Shown here piece by piece: positions 42,781-50,850 of a DNA stretch of 64,000 nucleotides. The notes under the pieces are model-generated. The model was not told the origin of the DNA, searched no databases, and was given only the letters and a program-made list of their open reading frames with translations. The position numbers were made by a program, and so were the translations under genes. Source of the DNA: Mesorhizobium erdmanii USDA 3471 (GTDB taxonomy: Bacteria; Pseudomonadota; Alphaproteobacteria; Rhizobiales; Rhizobiaceae); the NCBI RefSeq assembly GCF_000472705.1, contig NZ_AXAE01000005.1:248001-312000 (forward strand), given 5' to 3'. Each line of letters starts with the position of its first letter. Position 1 is the first letter of the stretch.

Positions 42781-43572
42781 ATGCGTTTCCATAAGGCGGA
42801 ATCCGCTTTTTTCGTCTTTATTTTCGTGATCCTGGCCGCTGGCCTGGTGACGCTGCACGCCTATGGTCTCTTGCAATCCTTCGCCACGGAACTCCAGACG
42901 CAGTCGGGCCTGGACAAGGTCATCTACCTCAACAAGCTGCTGTTCGCGACGGGCGTGCTGCTGGCGACCGCACTGTTCTTCGGCATCTTCTTCATCTACC
43001 CGCTGATCCGCAAACAGGCGACGGAGGAAGGCAAGCTGCGCGCCATGACGGTTTCGCTCAGCGCCCGCTCCGAAACGTTCGAGCACGCGGCCCTGACGGA
43101 TGGCCTGACCGGCATGCAGAACCGGCGCTATTTCGACGATGCGCTCAAGGAATATCTCGAGGAGTTCCGGCGCATCGAAAAGCCGGTCGGGCTGATGATC
43201 CTCGATCTCGATCATTTCAAGCAGGTCAACGACACTCATGGCCACGATGTCGGCGACGAGGTGCTCAAGGCTGTCGCCAGTTGCCTCAAGGACATGACAC
43301 GCTACCACGACGTGGTGGCGCGGCTGGGCGGCGAGGAGTTCGCCGTCGTTACGCCCAACATGGAGGCGGAACTGCTGGCCAAATTCGCCGAGCGCATCCG
43401 CAAGGCGATCGCCAACATGTCGATACTCTCGGGCAATGTCCGGCTCAAGATCACGACCAGCGTCGGTCTTGCCGTCTGGGACCGCCAGGAAACGGCCGAG
43501 GCGTTCTACCGCCGGGCGGATAGGCAACTCTATGAAGCCAAGCGGCAAGGCCGCAATCGCGTCTGCGCCTAA
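42781..43572 (+). CDS. Membrane-bound diguanylate cyclase (GGDEF)
   Basis: A 263-residue protein. Two membrane helices (about 9-32 and 52-74) flank a short periplasmic loop of about 20 residues. The GGDEF domain follows, with DGLTGMQNRRYFDDAL and the active-site GGEEF (183-187). The inhibitory I-site RxxD (R174-D177) is placed exactly five residues before it, so both synthesis of c-di-GMP and product inhibition are expected. No EAL domain. It stands alone 100 bp after miaA. Confidence 0.92.
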   Translation: MRFHKAESAFFVFIFVILAAGLVTLHAYGLLQSFATELQTQSGLDKVIYLNKLLFATGVLLATALFFGIFFIYPLIRKQATEEGKLRAMTVSLSARSETFEHAALTDGLTGMQNRRYFDDALKEYLEEFRRIEKPVGLMILDLDHFKQVNDTHGHDVGDEVLKAVASCLKDMTRYHDVVARLGGEEFAVVTPNMEAELLAKFAERIRKAIANMSILSGNVRLKITTSVGLAVWDRQETAEAFYRRADRQLYEAKRQGRNRVCA

Positions 43573-43799
43573 AATCCCATCATTGAATTCGTGAGGCCGG
43601 CCGTCTGCCGCCATTTTCTGCGCTTCCGGTGCTCACGGACCAAAAGTCCGCTCCGCTCCGGTTCTCGAAAACAGCAACCAGCCGACTCGGCCTGACGAAT
43701 GCCCTGACGGGATTTACCCAAGCTTTCGAGCGAAGAAGAGCCATGTAAGCCTGGCGCGGCTTCTCAGAACTGCCGGCAAATGGGCGTGACGCTCTCGGC

Positions 43800-45650
43800 T
43801 CAATCGTTCTGCGGGCGCAGGCCGAAGGTCGCGGGCTTCAGGCCGTAACGGGTGTCGAAATCGTCGTCCGCCTGCACGCGGGTGGTCGCGGGCTTGCGGT
43901 AGTCGGGGTCGCCTGCCTGCCGCCCGGAATCGACCACCTCGGCGAAAGCCATCGCCTGCGGCGTCGGTTTCGGGACGTTGCGCAGCCGCTCGACGATCGC
44001 CACCAGATCGACATCGTTGCCTGCGTTTGGCGACTCGGCCTCTTCGCGCTTGGCCGTGCCTGGAAGCAGGTGGCTGGGCAATCTTTCGAATTTCAGCCGC
44101 ATGGTCGTCGCTACGCCTTCGCCGAAGGCAATGGCTTCGCGCTGGCCCATCGACGACAGGAAGGCAAGCGTCGAGGCCGACGAGTCGGCGATGGCCGAAC
44201 GGATGATCGCCTGGTCCTGCTCGTTGGCCAGCCGCATGGCAAAGAAGGTCGAGCACTGTGACAGGATGGTGGGGTCAAGCTCGCCTGGACGCTGGGTGAC
44301 GACGCCGAGATAGCAGCCATATTTGCGGCCTTCCTTGGCGATGCGCGACAGCGCGTGCCTGGTTGGCGCGAAGCCGAGGCGCGGATCGGCCGGCATGTAA
44401 CGGTGCGCTTCCTCGCACAGAAACAGCAGCTGCAGCTTGCCCTCGCTCCACAGAGCGAGATCGAAGGCCAGGCGCGCCAACACCGAACAGACGGAATTGA
44501 CCACTTCGGAGGGCATGCCGGCCATCTCGAAGCACGTCACCGGGCGGCCGTGATGCGGCACGCGGAAAATGTTGCCGATCGTCTCGTGAATGGTGTCCTC
44601 GATCAGGCGCGAACTGAACATGAAGCGGTAGCGCGGATCGGCGGCCGCCGATTCGATGCGCGTCTTCAGCGATTTCAGTGTCGGGCGATCGTTCTTGCTT
44701 TCCAGCATGCCCATACGCTCGTCGATCTGCTTGAGCAGGTCCGCGATGCGGTAAGGCACCGGCGTATCGGCGGTCAACGCATCGTTGCCGCGCCTGAGAT
44801 AGGCGCCTGAGTTCGGATTGCGGTAGAGGTTCTTGGCAAGCGGGATGAGGTCGCGCAGGGCGTCGATTTCTTCGGCGTCCGTTTCACGCCCGCGAAACAG
44901 CACCTCGGCGAATTCCTCGAGCTTGAACATCCAGAATGGCAGATCGAGCGTCTTGGAATCGACCTTGACGCAATATTCGGGCAGCGACGAGGCAAATTCA
45001 TTGTGCGGATCGAGGATCAGGATGCGCAGATCGGGCCGCGCCTCGATCGACTTGCGCAGCAGCAGCGAGACGGCCGTGGATTTGCCGACGCCGGTGGTGC
45101 CGACAATGGCGAAATGGCGCGCCAGAGTGTCGTCGATGGCGATGTTGGCGGCGATCGCCTCGTCCTGCGCCAGCGAACCGACGGTGATCGAATGACGCCC
45201 GGCAAGGTCGTAGACGGCCTGCAGATCGCGGGTGCGGATACGGTGCGCTATTGCGCCGATATGCGGATAGGTGGTGATGCCGCGATCGAAGATCGGCTTG
45301 GCGCCGGGCTCAATACCGTCGCGCACTTCGCCGACCAGCTCGATGCTGACCTCGATGGCGTTCTGGCCTTCACTGCTCCAGGCGCGGTCCGACTTGCCGA
45401 TGGCATAGACCAGGCCGACGGTTCGCGTCGTGCCCAGATTGATGGAGATCATCTTGCCGACCGTCCACAGGCCGGTGACGGCGCCGTCGACATCGTCGGC
45501 ATAGGCGCTGATGGTGGCGCGCGCGCCGTCGCATTGTACGACATTGCCCAGGATGCGTCTGTCGTTCTGCTCTGCGTTGCGGCGCTCCTGCGATGTCGGT
45601 TCTCCGACGGAAGCTTCGCGTTCGACATACATGGACAGGCCAATCCCCAT
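43800..45650 (-). CDS. HerA-like (DUF87) hexameric ATPase
   Basis: A 616-residue ATPase. Walker A GTTGVGKST (about 184-192), Walker B LLFLCEEAHRY, an arginine/sensor region GVVTQRPGELDPTILSQC and the N-terminal beta-barrel (HAS-like, residues 30-110) are those of HerA/VirB4-type translocases. No nurA or SIR2 partner is adjacent, so whether it acts in DNA repair or in defence cannot be said. The C-terminal 70 residues are polar and of low conservation. Confidence 0.88.
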   Translation of the reverse strand: MGIGLSMYVEREASVGEPTSQERRNAEQNDRRILGNVVQCDGARATISAYADDVDGAVTGLWTVGKMISINLGTTRTVGLVYAIGKSDRAWSSEGQNAIEVSIELVGEVRDGIEPGAKPIFDRGITTYPHIGAIAHRIRTRDLQAVYDLAGRHSITVGSLAQDEAIAANIAIDDTLARHFAIVGTTGVGKSTAVSLLLRKSIEARPDLRILILDPHNEFASSLPEYCVKVDSKTLDLPFWMFKLEEFAEVLFRGRETDAEEIDALRDLIPLAKNLYRNPNSGAYLRRGNDALTADTPVPYRIADLLKQIDERMGMLESKNDRPTLKSLKTRIESAAADPRYRFMFSSRLIEDTIHETIGNIFRVPHHGRPVTCFEMAGMPSEVVNSVCSVLARLAFDLALWSEGKLQLLFLCEEAHRYMPADPRLGFAPTRHALSRIAKEGRKYGCYLGVVTQRPGELDPTILSQCSTFFAMRLANEQDQAIIRSAIADSSASTLAFLSSMGQREAIAFGEGVATTMRLKFERLPSHLLPGTAKREEAESPNAGNDVDLVAIVERLRNVPKPTPQAMAFAEVVDSGRQAGDPDYRKPATTRVQADDDFDTRYGLKPATFGLRPQND

Positions 45651-45759
45651 TTTCCTGGAGATCGGACCCTACAGGGATGGGGTTAAGGTCGGATGAGGTC
45701 GGATGGTGTAGAGAGGATTAAGCGCCTGACAAAAATTGTTACAAGATCGCTCTTTTCCA

Positions 45760-45803
45760 ATATCATCCTTTCGCTATAATGGACGAATGGATGATATAGC
45801 GAA
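45760..45803. promoter_or_regulatory. Two overlapping inverted repeats over the XRE promoter and start codon
   Basis: Repeat 1: ATATCATCC (45760-45768) / GGATGATAT (45789-45797). Repeat 2: TTCGCTATA (45770-45778) / TATAGCGAA (45795-45803). Both are perfect 9-bp pairs and their right arms overlap. A consensus -10 TATAAT sits at 45775-45780, and the ATG is at 45787. Confidence 0.75.
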
Positions 45804-46350
45804 CGACATTTCCTCGACCATCGGCAAGCGGATACACACCGAAAGAACCCTGCGGGACTGGTCGCTGGCCGAGCTCGCAGATCGATCCGGTGTTTCCAAG
45901 GCGATGCTGAGCACGATCGAGCGCGGCATGACCAGTCCGACGGCAACCCTTCTGGTGCGCATCGCGGCGGCCTTCGGCATGACGCTGTCGACGCTCATCG
46001 CGCGGGCAGAGCTGCAGGGCGGCGGGCTGCTACGCGAGGCCGCCCAGCCGGTTTGGCGCGATCCCGATACGGGCTATGTCAGGCGACATTTGTCGCCGGC
46101 CAGCGACATGCCGCTCGAACTGATCAAGTTGCATCTGCCGGCGGGCGCCAGGGTCAGCCTGCCGGCGGCCTCCTATGCCTTCATCAAGCAACAGATATGG
46201 CTGATTTCCGGGCAGCTCGAATTCACCGAGGGCGAGCAAGTGCACAGGTTGGAGCCTGGCGACTGCCTGGCGCTCGGCGCGCCGTCGGACTGCACCTTCC
46301 ATGCTCCTGAGGCGGCCGCCGACTATCTCGTCGCGCTGGTCAGAGGCTGA
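45787..46350 (+). CDS. XRE family regulator with cupin domain
   Basis: A 187-residue regulator. HTH: GKRIHTERTLRDWSLAELAD, RSGVSKAMLSTIERGMTSPT. The C-terminal half is a cupin (LIKLHLPAGARVSLPA, LISGQLEFTEGEQVHRLEPGDCLALG). This architecture senses small ligands in amino-acid, polyamine or drug metabolism. The ATG is 6 nt past a TATAAT box, so the mRNA may be leaderless. It is followed after 4 bp by a GNAT-fusion gene that it may regulate, and is divergent from herA. Confidence 0.9.
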   Translation: MDDIANDISSTIGKRIHTERTLRDWSLAELADRSGVSKAMLSTIERGMTSPTATLLVRIAAAFGMTLSTLIARAELQGGGLLREAAQPVWRDPDTGYVRRHLSPASDMPLELIKLHLPAGARVSLPAASYAFIKQQIWLISGQLEFTEGEQVHRLEPGDCLALGAPSDCTFHAPEAAADYLVALVRG

Positions 46351-46354
46351 CATC

Positions 46355-47233
46355 ATGGCGAGACGGCCAAAGCGCTCCCACAATGGGGGGCCGCCGCTTG
46401 ACGAGTACAAGGGACCGCCATGGGGCAAGGGCGATCCCTATATTTTCCTCGCCTGGCAGGCCGCGCACGCCAAGGCGTGGAAGGCGCCGAGCCGAGAGGT
46501 CATGCTGATGCGCATGGACAAAGCCGAACGGCTGGGCCTGACCTATGAGGAATACACGCTCGAGATCCTCGAGCGCGGGCGGCATCTCAGGGAAGAAGAC
46601 ACCGAGCGCATCAGCGCCATCAAGGCCGCGCGCAAGCGACGCCGGTGCGCCATCTCGACTGATGCGGCATTGAATCCATTCATCGTTTCCAAAGGACTGG
46701 CCATGAATTCCATCGAAATCGGAGCCCTGAGCCCCAGTCCCGAAACACTGACTCATCTGGCTGATCTGCTGGTCGAGACGGTTGCGGCCGGCGGATCGGT
46801 CAGCTTCATGCATCCGCTGGCGCCGGGAGCGGCGAGCGCGTTCTGGGAGAAGTCGTTGGCGGCAGCGGCCAGAGGGGAGCGAATGGTGCTCGGCGCATGG
46901 GATGGCACGGTCCTGGTCGGTACCGTGACCCTGCTGCTCGATTGCCCGCCCAACCAGCCGCACCGGGCCGAGATCGCCAAGCTTATGACGTCGGTTGAAT
47001 ACCGGGGCAGGGGTGTCGGGACGCGGCTGATGCGGGCCGCCGAGCGTCTTGCAGTGGACAAGGGGCGCACGCTGCTGGTTCTTGACACGGCGACGGACGA
47101 GGGTGCTTCAGGCCTTTACGAAAGACTCGGTTTCACCCTGGCTGGGGAAATACCCGACTATGCGCTAAAACCGCATGGCGGGCTGACCGGCACGCTGATC
47201 TACTGGAAGCGTATCGGCGCTTCGTCGCGATAG
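46355..47233 (+). CDS. Fusion of a small rhizobial protein with a GNAT acetyltransferase
   Basis: A 292-residue open frame. Residues 1-95 (ARRPKRSHNGGPPLDEYKG, then WKAPSREVMLMRMDKAERLG) look like a free-standing small protein common in rhizobia. From M117 (base 46703) a GNAT follows, with KLMTSVEYRGRGVGTRLMRAAERLA and GLYERLGFTLAGEIPDYA. An internal Shine-Dalgarno AAAGGA (46691-46696) sits 6 nt before that ATG, so the acetyltransferase may also be made alone. Possibly two genes joined by loss of a stop codon; the link AARKRRRCAISTDAALNPF looks like former intergenic DNA. Confidence 0.78.
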   Translation: MARRPKRSHNGGPPLDEYKGPPWGKGDPYIFLAWQAAHAKAWKAPSREVMLMRMDKAERLGLTYEEYTLEILERGRHLREEDTERISAIKAARKRRRCAISTDAALNPFIVSKGLAMNSIEIGALSPSPETLTHLADLLVETVAAGGSVSFMHPLAPGAASAFWEKSLAAAARGERMVLGAWDGTVLVGTVTLLLDCPPNQPHRAEIAKLMTSVEYRGRGVGTRLMRAAERLAVDKGRTLLVLDTATDEGASGLYERLGFTLAGEIPDYALKPHGGLTGTLIYWKRIGASSR

Positions 47234-47234
47234 C

Positions 47235-48131
47235 TCACGCCGGTCGCGCAGAGGTTTCCCTGGACAGATAGCTCAGCAGCCATTGGCGGAAATCTTCTTC
47301 GGCGCTGGTCAGGCGCGCCGTCGACGCTCGGGTCAGGAAATGGCCTGACGTGCTGGATAGCTCGAAGCCCGAGAGTGGCACCAGGGTCCTGCTCGTGAGT
47401 GCCGCGTCGACAAGCGGCCGCGAGCCGAGAAGCACGCCAGCGCCGGCGCTTGCCGCCTCCATGGCGGCGACGAAACTGTCGAAGCGATGCGATCGCTGGG
47501 GGTGACCGGCCAATCCGGCCGCGGCGAACCATTCCGCCCACATTTCGCGCGCGCCGGCGACCAGAAGCAGCGGCAGCGCTGTCCAGTCGGCGGCGCCGGC
47601 GAGCGCCGGACTTGCCACGGGCCCAAGCCGCTCGGCTGTCAGCATGTCGGCCTCGCGTCCGGGAAAGGACCCGTTGCCGAAACGGATGTCGAGCGCCGAG
47701 CCCGGCAGGTCGTAGTCGGTTGGCCGATGGATCGTCACCAGATCGAGCTGGATGCGTGGCAATGCTTCGGCGAGATCGGGCAGCGCAGGTACCAGGATCA
47801 GCAGGGCAAAGGAGATCGGCACCCGGATCGAGACGGTCTGGACGGCGCGCGGCTCGAACAGCTCCGCCGTGCTGCTGGAGATAGTGGCGAAGGCCGACTG
47901 GATGTGCGGCAGGTAGGCGGCCCCCTCCGGCGACAACGCCACGCCACGCGCCAGCCGCGAGAACAGGCGCGTCTTCAGCCGGTCCTCCAGAGACCGTATG
48001 TGCTGACTGACGGCGGCCTGGGTCAGGCCGAGTTCGGCAGCGGCCGCGGTGAAATTCGACAGCCGCGCCGCGGCCTCGAAACTGCGCAGCCAGTCGAGTG
48101 GCGGCAGCGCGGGGATGGTTCTTCGAGCCAT
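47235..48131 (-). CDS. LysR family transcriptional regulator (GcvA-like)
   Basis: A 298-residue LysR protein: PLDWLRSFEAAARLSNFTAA, AAELGLTQAAVSQHIRSLED form the HTH, followed by the two-lobed effector domain. It resembles the GcvA branch (TQAAVSQHIR, FSRLARGVALSPEG). It is divergent from tmpA, with 118 bp between, and the next gene on the other side is convergent, so control of tmpAB is the likely role. Confidence 0.9.
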   Translation of the reverse strand: MARRTIPALPPLDWLRSFEAAARLSNFTAAAAELGLTQAAVSQHIRSLEDRLKTRLFSRLARGVALSPEGAAYLPHIQSAFATISSSTAELFEPRAVQTVSIRVPISFALLILVPALPDLAEALPRIQLDLVTIHRPTDYDLPGSALDIRFGNGSFPGREADMLTAERLGPVASPALAGAADWTALPLLLVAGAREMWAEWFAAAGLAGHPQRSHRFDSFVAAMEAASAGAGVLLGSRPLVDAALTSRTLVPLSGFELSSTSGHFLTRASTARLTSAEEDFRQWLLSYLSRETSARPA

Positions 48132-48146
48132 TAGTTATTTATGATC

Positions 48147-48156
48147 TTTGGCCAAA
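48147..48156. promoter_or_regulatory. Palindrome between lysR and tmpA
   Basis: TTTGGCCAAA, centred in an AT-rich segment 16 bp before the lysR start; a candidate LysR binding core. Short and therefore weak evidence. Confidence 0.35.
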
Positions 48157-48249
48157 AAATGATAATTTGAGTTATGCCTGTCGCGAGACCAACATGCAAC
48201 CGAAACCCATGGATAGAGCCGTGGGCGAAGCGGACAGGAACGGATCTCC

Positions 48250-49401
48250 ATGCTCACCCACGCGCTGATCGGCGACGAAGGCAGAACAATCGAACTTGGG
48301 TGGCAGGACGGGAGGCGCACCCGCTTTCACGCAATGTGGCTGCGCGACAATGCGCTCGACGACAAGACACGCAGTGCCGGCAATGGCCAGCGCCTCGTCA
48401 CCATCCTCGACATTCCACGCGACACCAGGATCGGGGCGGCTTTGATCAAGGCCGGCGCGCTGGAGGTCAATTTCATGCCGGAAGGAAAAACGGTCAGCTT
48501 TCCAGCGCAATGGCTGAGCGCCAATGCCTATGATCGAGACGAACACCGCCAGCCCGGCTGGACAGCCGATATCGTCCAGCGCTGGACCAAGGCGACGATG
48601 CAGAATTCGGTGCCGCGCGCCGGCTACCGGGCGGCATTTCATAGCCGCGGCGTCCTGCGCGAATGGCTCTCGTCGGTGCGGACCTATGGCTTTGCGGTGA
48701 TGGACGGACTGCCGGCCGAATCCGGTTCGCTGTGCAAGGTGTCCGACCTGTTCGGCTATATCAGGGAGACCAATTACGGCCGCTGGTTCGACGTGCGGGC
48801 CGAGGTCAATCCGAACAATCTCGCCTACACCAATCTCGGCCTTCAGGCGCACACCGACAATCCCTATCGCGATCCGGTGCCGACGCTGCAGATCCTGTCC
48901 TGCATCGAGAATACGGTGGAGGGTGGCGAGTCCAGCGTCGTCGACGGATTTGCCGTCGCGGCCGCGCTGCAGGCCGAGAACCCGGAAGGCTTCCGGCTGT
49001 TGAGTTGCTGCCCGGCGCGTTTCGAATATGCCGGTTCATCCGGCGTGCGGCTGCAGGCGAAGCGCCCCATGATCGAGCTCGGGCCGGATGGCGAGCTGAT
49101 CTGCATCCGCTTCAACAACCGCTCGCTGGCGCCTGTCGTCGACGTGCCGTTCTCCGACATGGACGCCTATTATGCCGCCTATCGCCGGTTCGCTGAACTG
49201 ATCGAGCATCCGTCCTTCGAGGTCACGTTCAAGCTGGAGGCAGGTCAGGCCTTCATCGTCGACAACACCCGCGTCATGCATGCCCGCAAGGCATTCTCCG
49301 GCACCGGCACACGCTGGCTGCAGGGCTGCTACGCCGACAAGGATGGCTTGCTGTCGACGCTTGCGGCGATCGAGCACAGCTTCAAGGAGGCCGCGGAATG
49401 A
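48250..49401 (+). CDS. tmpA: TmpA-like Fe(II)/2-oxoglutarate dioxygenase for a trimethylammonium phosphonate
   Basis: A 383-residue TauD/gamma-butyrobetaine-hydroxylase-type enzyme. The facial triad is H201, D203 ([12 protein letters not shown]) and H344 ([11 protein letters not shown]), and the 2-oxoglutarate Arg lies near 355. An N-terminal DUF971-like domain is present, but the stretch [12 protein letters not shown] lacks the zinc cysteines of typical gamma-butyrobetaine hydroxylase. The adjacent PhnZ-like HD gene, overlapping by ATGA, points to TmpA, which hydroxylates 2-(trimethylammonio)ethylphosphonate. Gamma-butyrobetaine hydroxylase is the alternative. Confidence 0.8.
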   Translation: MLTHALIGDEGRTIELGWQDGRRTRFHAMWLRDNALDDKTRSAGNGQRLVTILDIPRDTRIGAALIKAGALEVNFMPEGKTVSFPAQWLSANAYDRDEHRQPGWTADIVQRWTKATMQNSVPRAGYRAAFHSRGVLREWLSSVRTYGFAVMDGLPAESGSLCKVSDLFGYIRETNYGRWFDVRAEVNPNNLAYTNLGLQAHTDNPYRDPVPTLQILSCIENTVEGGESSVVDGFAVAAALQAENPEGFRLLSCCPARFEYAGSSGVRLQAKRPMIELGPDGELICIRFNNRSLAPVVDVPFSDMDAYYAAYRRFAELIEHPSFEVTFKLEAGQAFIVDNTRVMHARKAFSGTGTRWLQGCYADKDGLLSTLAAIEHSFKEAAE

Positions 49402-49982
49402 GCGGCCAGGATTTGAACGCGGACAACATTGTCGAGTTCATCGCCGACATTTTCGAGCGGCGGGGCGCGGAATCCTATCTCGGCGAGCCGGTGACGATGT
49501 CCGAGCATATGCTGCAGGGCGCCTGGCTGGCGGAACAGGACGGCGCGCCCGAAGCACTGGTGGCCGCGGCGCTGCTGCACGACATCGGCCACTATACCAG
49601 CGAGTTCGGCACCTATTCGCCCGACGATGTCGAGGACAAGCATCATGACGAGGCCGGCGGCGAGGTGCTGGCGCCGTTCTTCCCGCCCGTCATCGTCGAA
49701 TGCGTCAGGCTGCATGTCGCGGCCAAGCGCTATCTCTGCGCCACTGACCCGACCTATTTCTCCAAGCTGTCGCCGGCATCGGTGCATACGCTGTCGCTGC
49801 AGGGCGGGCCGATGAGCGCGGACGAGGTGGCGGAGTTCCGCGAGAACCCGTTCCACGAGGAAGCGGTGCGGGTCCGCATCTGGGACGAGGGCGGCAAGGT
49901 CGCCAACATGGAGACGCGAGCGTTTCGCGACTACGTGCCGCTGCTCCAGCGCGTCGTGCACGACTTCGCCAATCGCGCCTAA
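49398..49982 (+). CDS. tmpB: TmpB/PhnZ-like HD-domain diiron oxygenase
   Basis: A 194-residue HD protein close to PhnZ. Metal ligands: H37, H61-D62 (LLHDIGHY), H83, H106 (LHVAAKRYL) and D163 (IWDEGGK). The substrate-gating pair Tyr/Glu is present as Y27 and E30 (SYLGEP), as in PhnZ. Such enzymes cleave the C-P bond of a 1-hydroxyphosphonate with O2; in the TmpAB pathway the products are glycine betaine and phosphate. Start overlaps the tmpA stop, giving a two-gene unit. Confidence 0.85.
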   Translation: MSGQDLNADNIVEFIADIFERRGAESYLGEPVTMSEHMLQGAWLAEQDGAPEALVAAALLHDIGHYTSEFGTYSPDDVEDKHHDEAGGEVLAPFFPPVIVECVRLHVAAKRYLCATDPTYFSKLSPASVHTLSLQGGPMSADEVAEFRENPFHEEAVRVRIWDEGGKVANMETRAFRDYVPLLQRVVHDFANRA

Positions 49983-50539
49983 CGTAACCCGTCACCGGGA
50001 GGAGACAGCCCATGTGTTTCTACTTCGATGGCGAAAGCGCGGTGGTTGCGTTTCGACCGGAGAACTGCCGCGAACGCCTGCCCGGTGCCGGCATTCGCGC
50101 CGAACGGCCGACCGCTTCCCAATGGGAGCCAAGCCAGTTCGGCGCGGTCGGTTCGTTCGAATCGACCGATGCTGCCTACCTTCACCATATTGCTGTCGGG
50201 ATGGTTTCGCTGTATCAGCCACGCCCGGCATGCGGCTTTTATTCGCCGCACCCGTATCGACCCCCACTCTTGAAGGAGGCATGAGTTATTGTTCACGCAT
50301 TTCGCGCCTCCACGGCGGTCGGACGAGCTGATCCGCGCTACGGCGGATTCCAATTTCCTGACGATCTGACGAAGGCCAAGCAGCGCTGCATTGCGGCGGT
50401 GTTCTCCGCGCGCATCAGCGCCATAGCCGCCGCCGATATCCATGAGACGGTGGGAGCCGACAGGCTTCCGGCCGACGATCATGGCTGCCCGGAGGCCTGA
50501 GATGCGCTTTCGCAACACTCCCTCAGGTCGTTGTAAACA

Positions 50540-50767
50540 TTGAATGAATGTCTCTTGCTCTCAACTGCTCGTGAGCCTAGAGAGCCCGCCCATTCCAACC
50601 CGTCACGCACGGCACTTGGAAAGATCGAGCGGCTGCTGACGATCGAACTCGATCCGCAGAACCGTGCGGTGCAGGTGCGTGGTTTCTCCAATCGCCTCGC
50701 CTTGCCCGACGAGCGCAAGATCATCGAGCGTTGGGCCAAGGCAAGGGGCGTGATGCTCCGCGGCTGA
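50540..50767 (+). CDS. Small hypothetical protein or gene remnant, up to 75 aa
   Basis: The last 48 residues (IERLLTIELDPQNRAVQVRG, then FSNRLALPDERKIIERWAKARG) have good codon bias and protein-like character. The first part does not, and the only start is a TTG without a ribosome site. It may be the 3' remnant of a longer gene or a short gene with an unrecognised start. Function unknown. Confidence 0.35.
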   Translation: MNECLLLSTAREPREPAHSNPSRTALGKIERLLTIELDPQNRAVQVRGFSNRLALPDERKIIERWAKARGVMLRG

Positions 50768-50776
50768 AACGAAATA

Positions 50777-50802
50777 CCCGCGCGGCGGATACGCCGCGCG
50801 GG
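50777..50802 (-). terminator. Strong hairpin after the monooxygenase operon
   Basis: Perfect 11-bp stem CCCGCGCGGCG-GATA-CGCCGCGCGGG. On the minus strand it is followed by TATTTCGTTTC, a moderate U-tract, and it lies 48 bp past the monooxygenase stop, so it probably terminates that operon. Confidence 0.65.
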
Positions 50803-50850
50803 GCCGACCTTGCTGATCCAGGAAAGGAGGGAACTCCTGGGGATTGGCAG

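Larger units (their letters stand above)
49983..50850. other. Gene-poor stretch between tmpB and the monooxygenase operon
   Basis: About 870 bp with several short frames, none recognised. A frame from ATG 50012, behind GGGAGGAG, stops at 50284 (90 aa), and the same frame reopens to 50499; this could be a decayed gene. Composition is less codon-biased than in flanking genes. The only frame with good coding character is 50540-50767, listed separately. A strong hairpin lies at 50777-50802. Confidence 0.45.

Noticed and set aside
43573..43799. Intergenic stretch with a short hairpin (CGGAC/GTCCG) after the GGDEF gene
   Set aside because: Hairpin is short and lacks a T-run; no gene or clear element can be supported.
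46703..47233. GNAT as a wholly separate gene from ATG 46703
   Set aside because: The internal start is plausible, but the upstream frame is open through it with no stop, so a single fused gene with possible internal initiation is reported.
49979..50518. 179-codon minus-strand frame between tmpB and the small ORF
   Set aside because: No recognisable motif, unnatural composition and no ribosome site.
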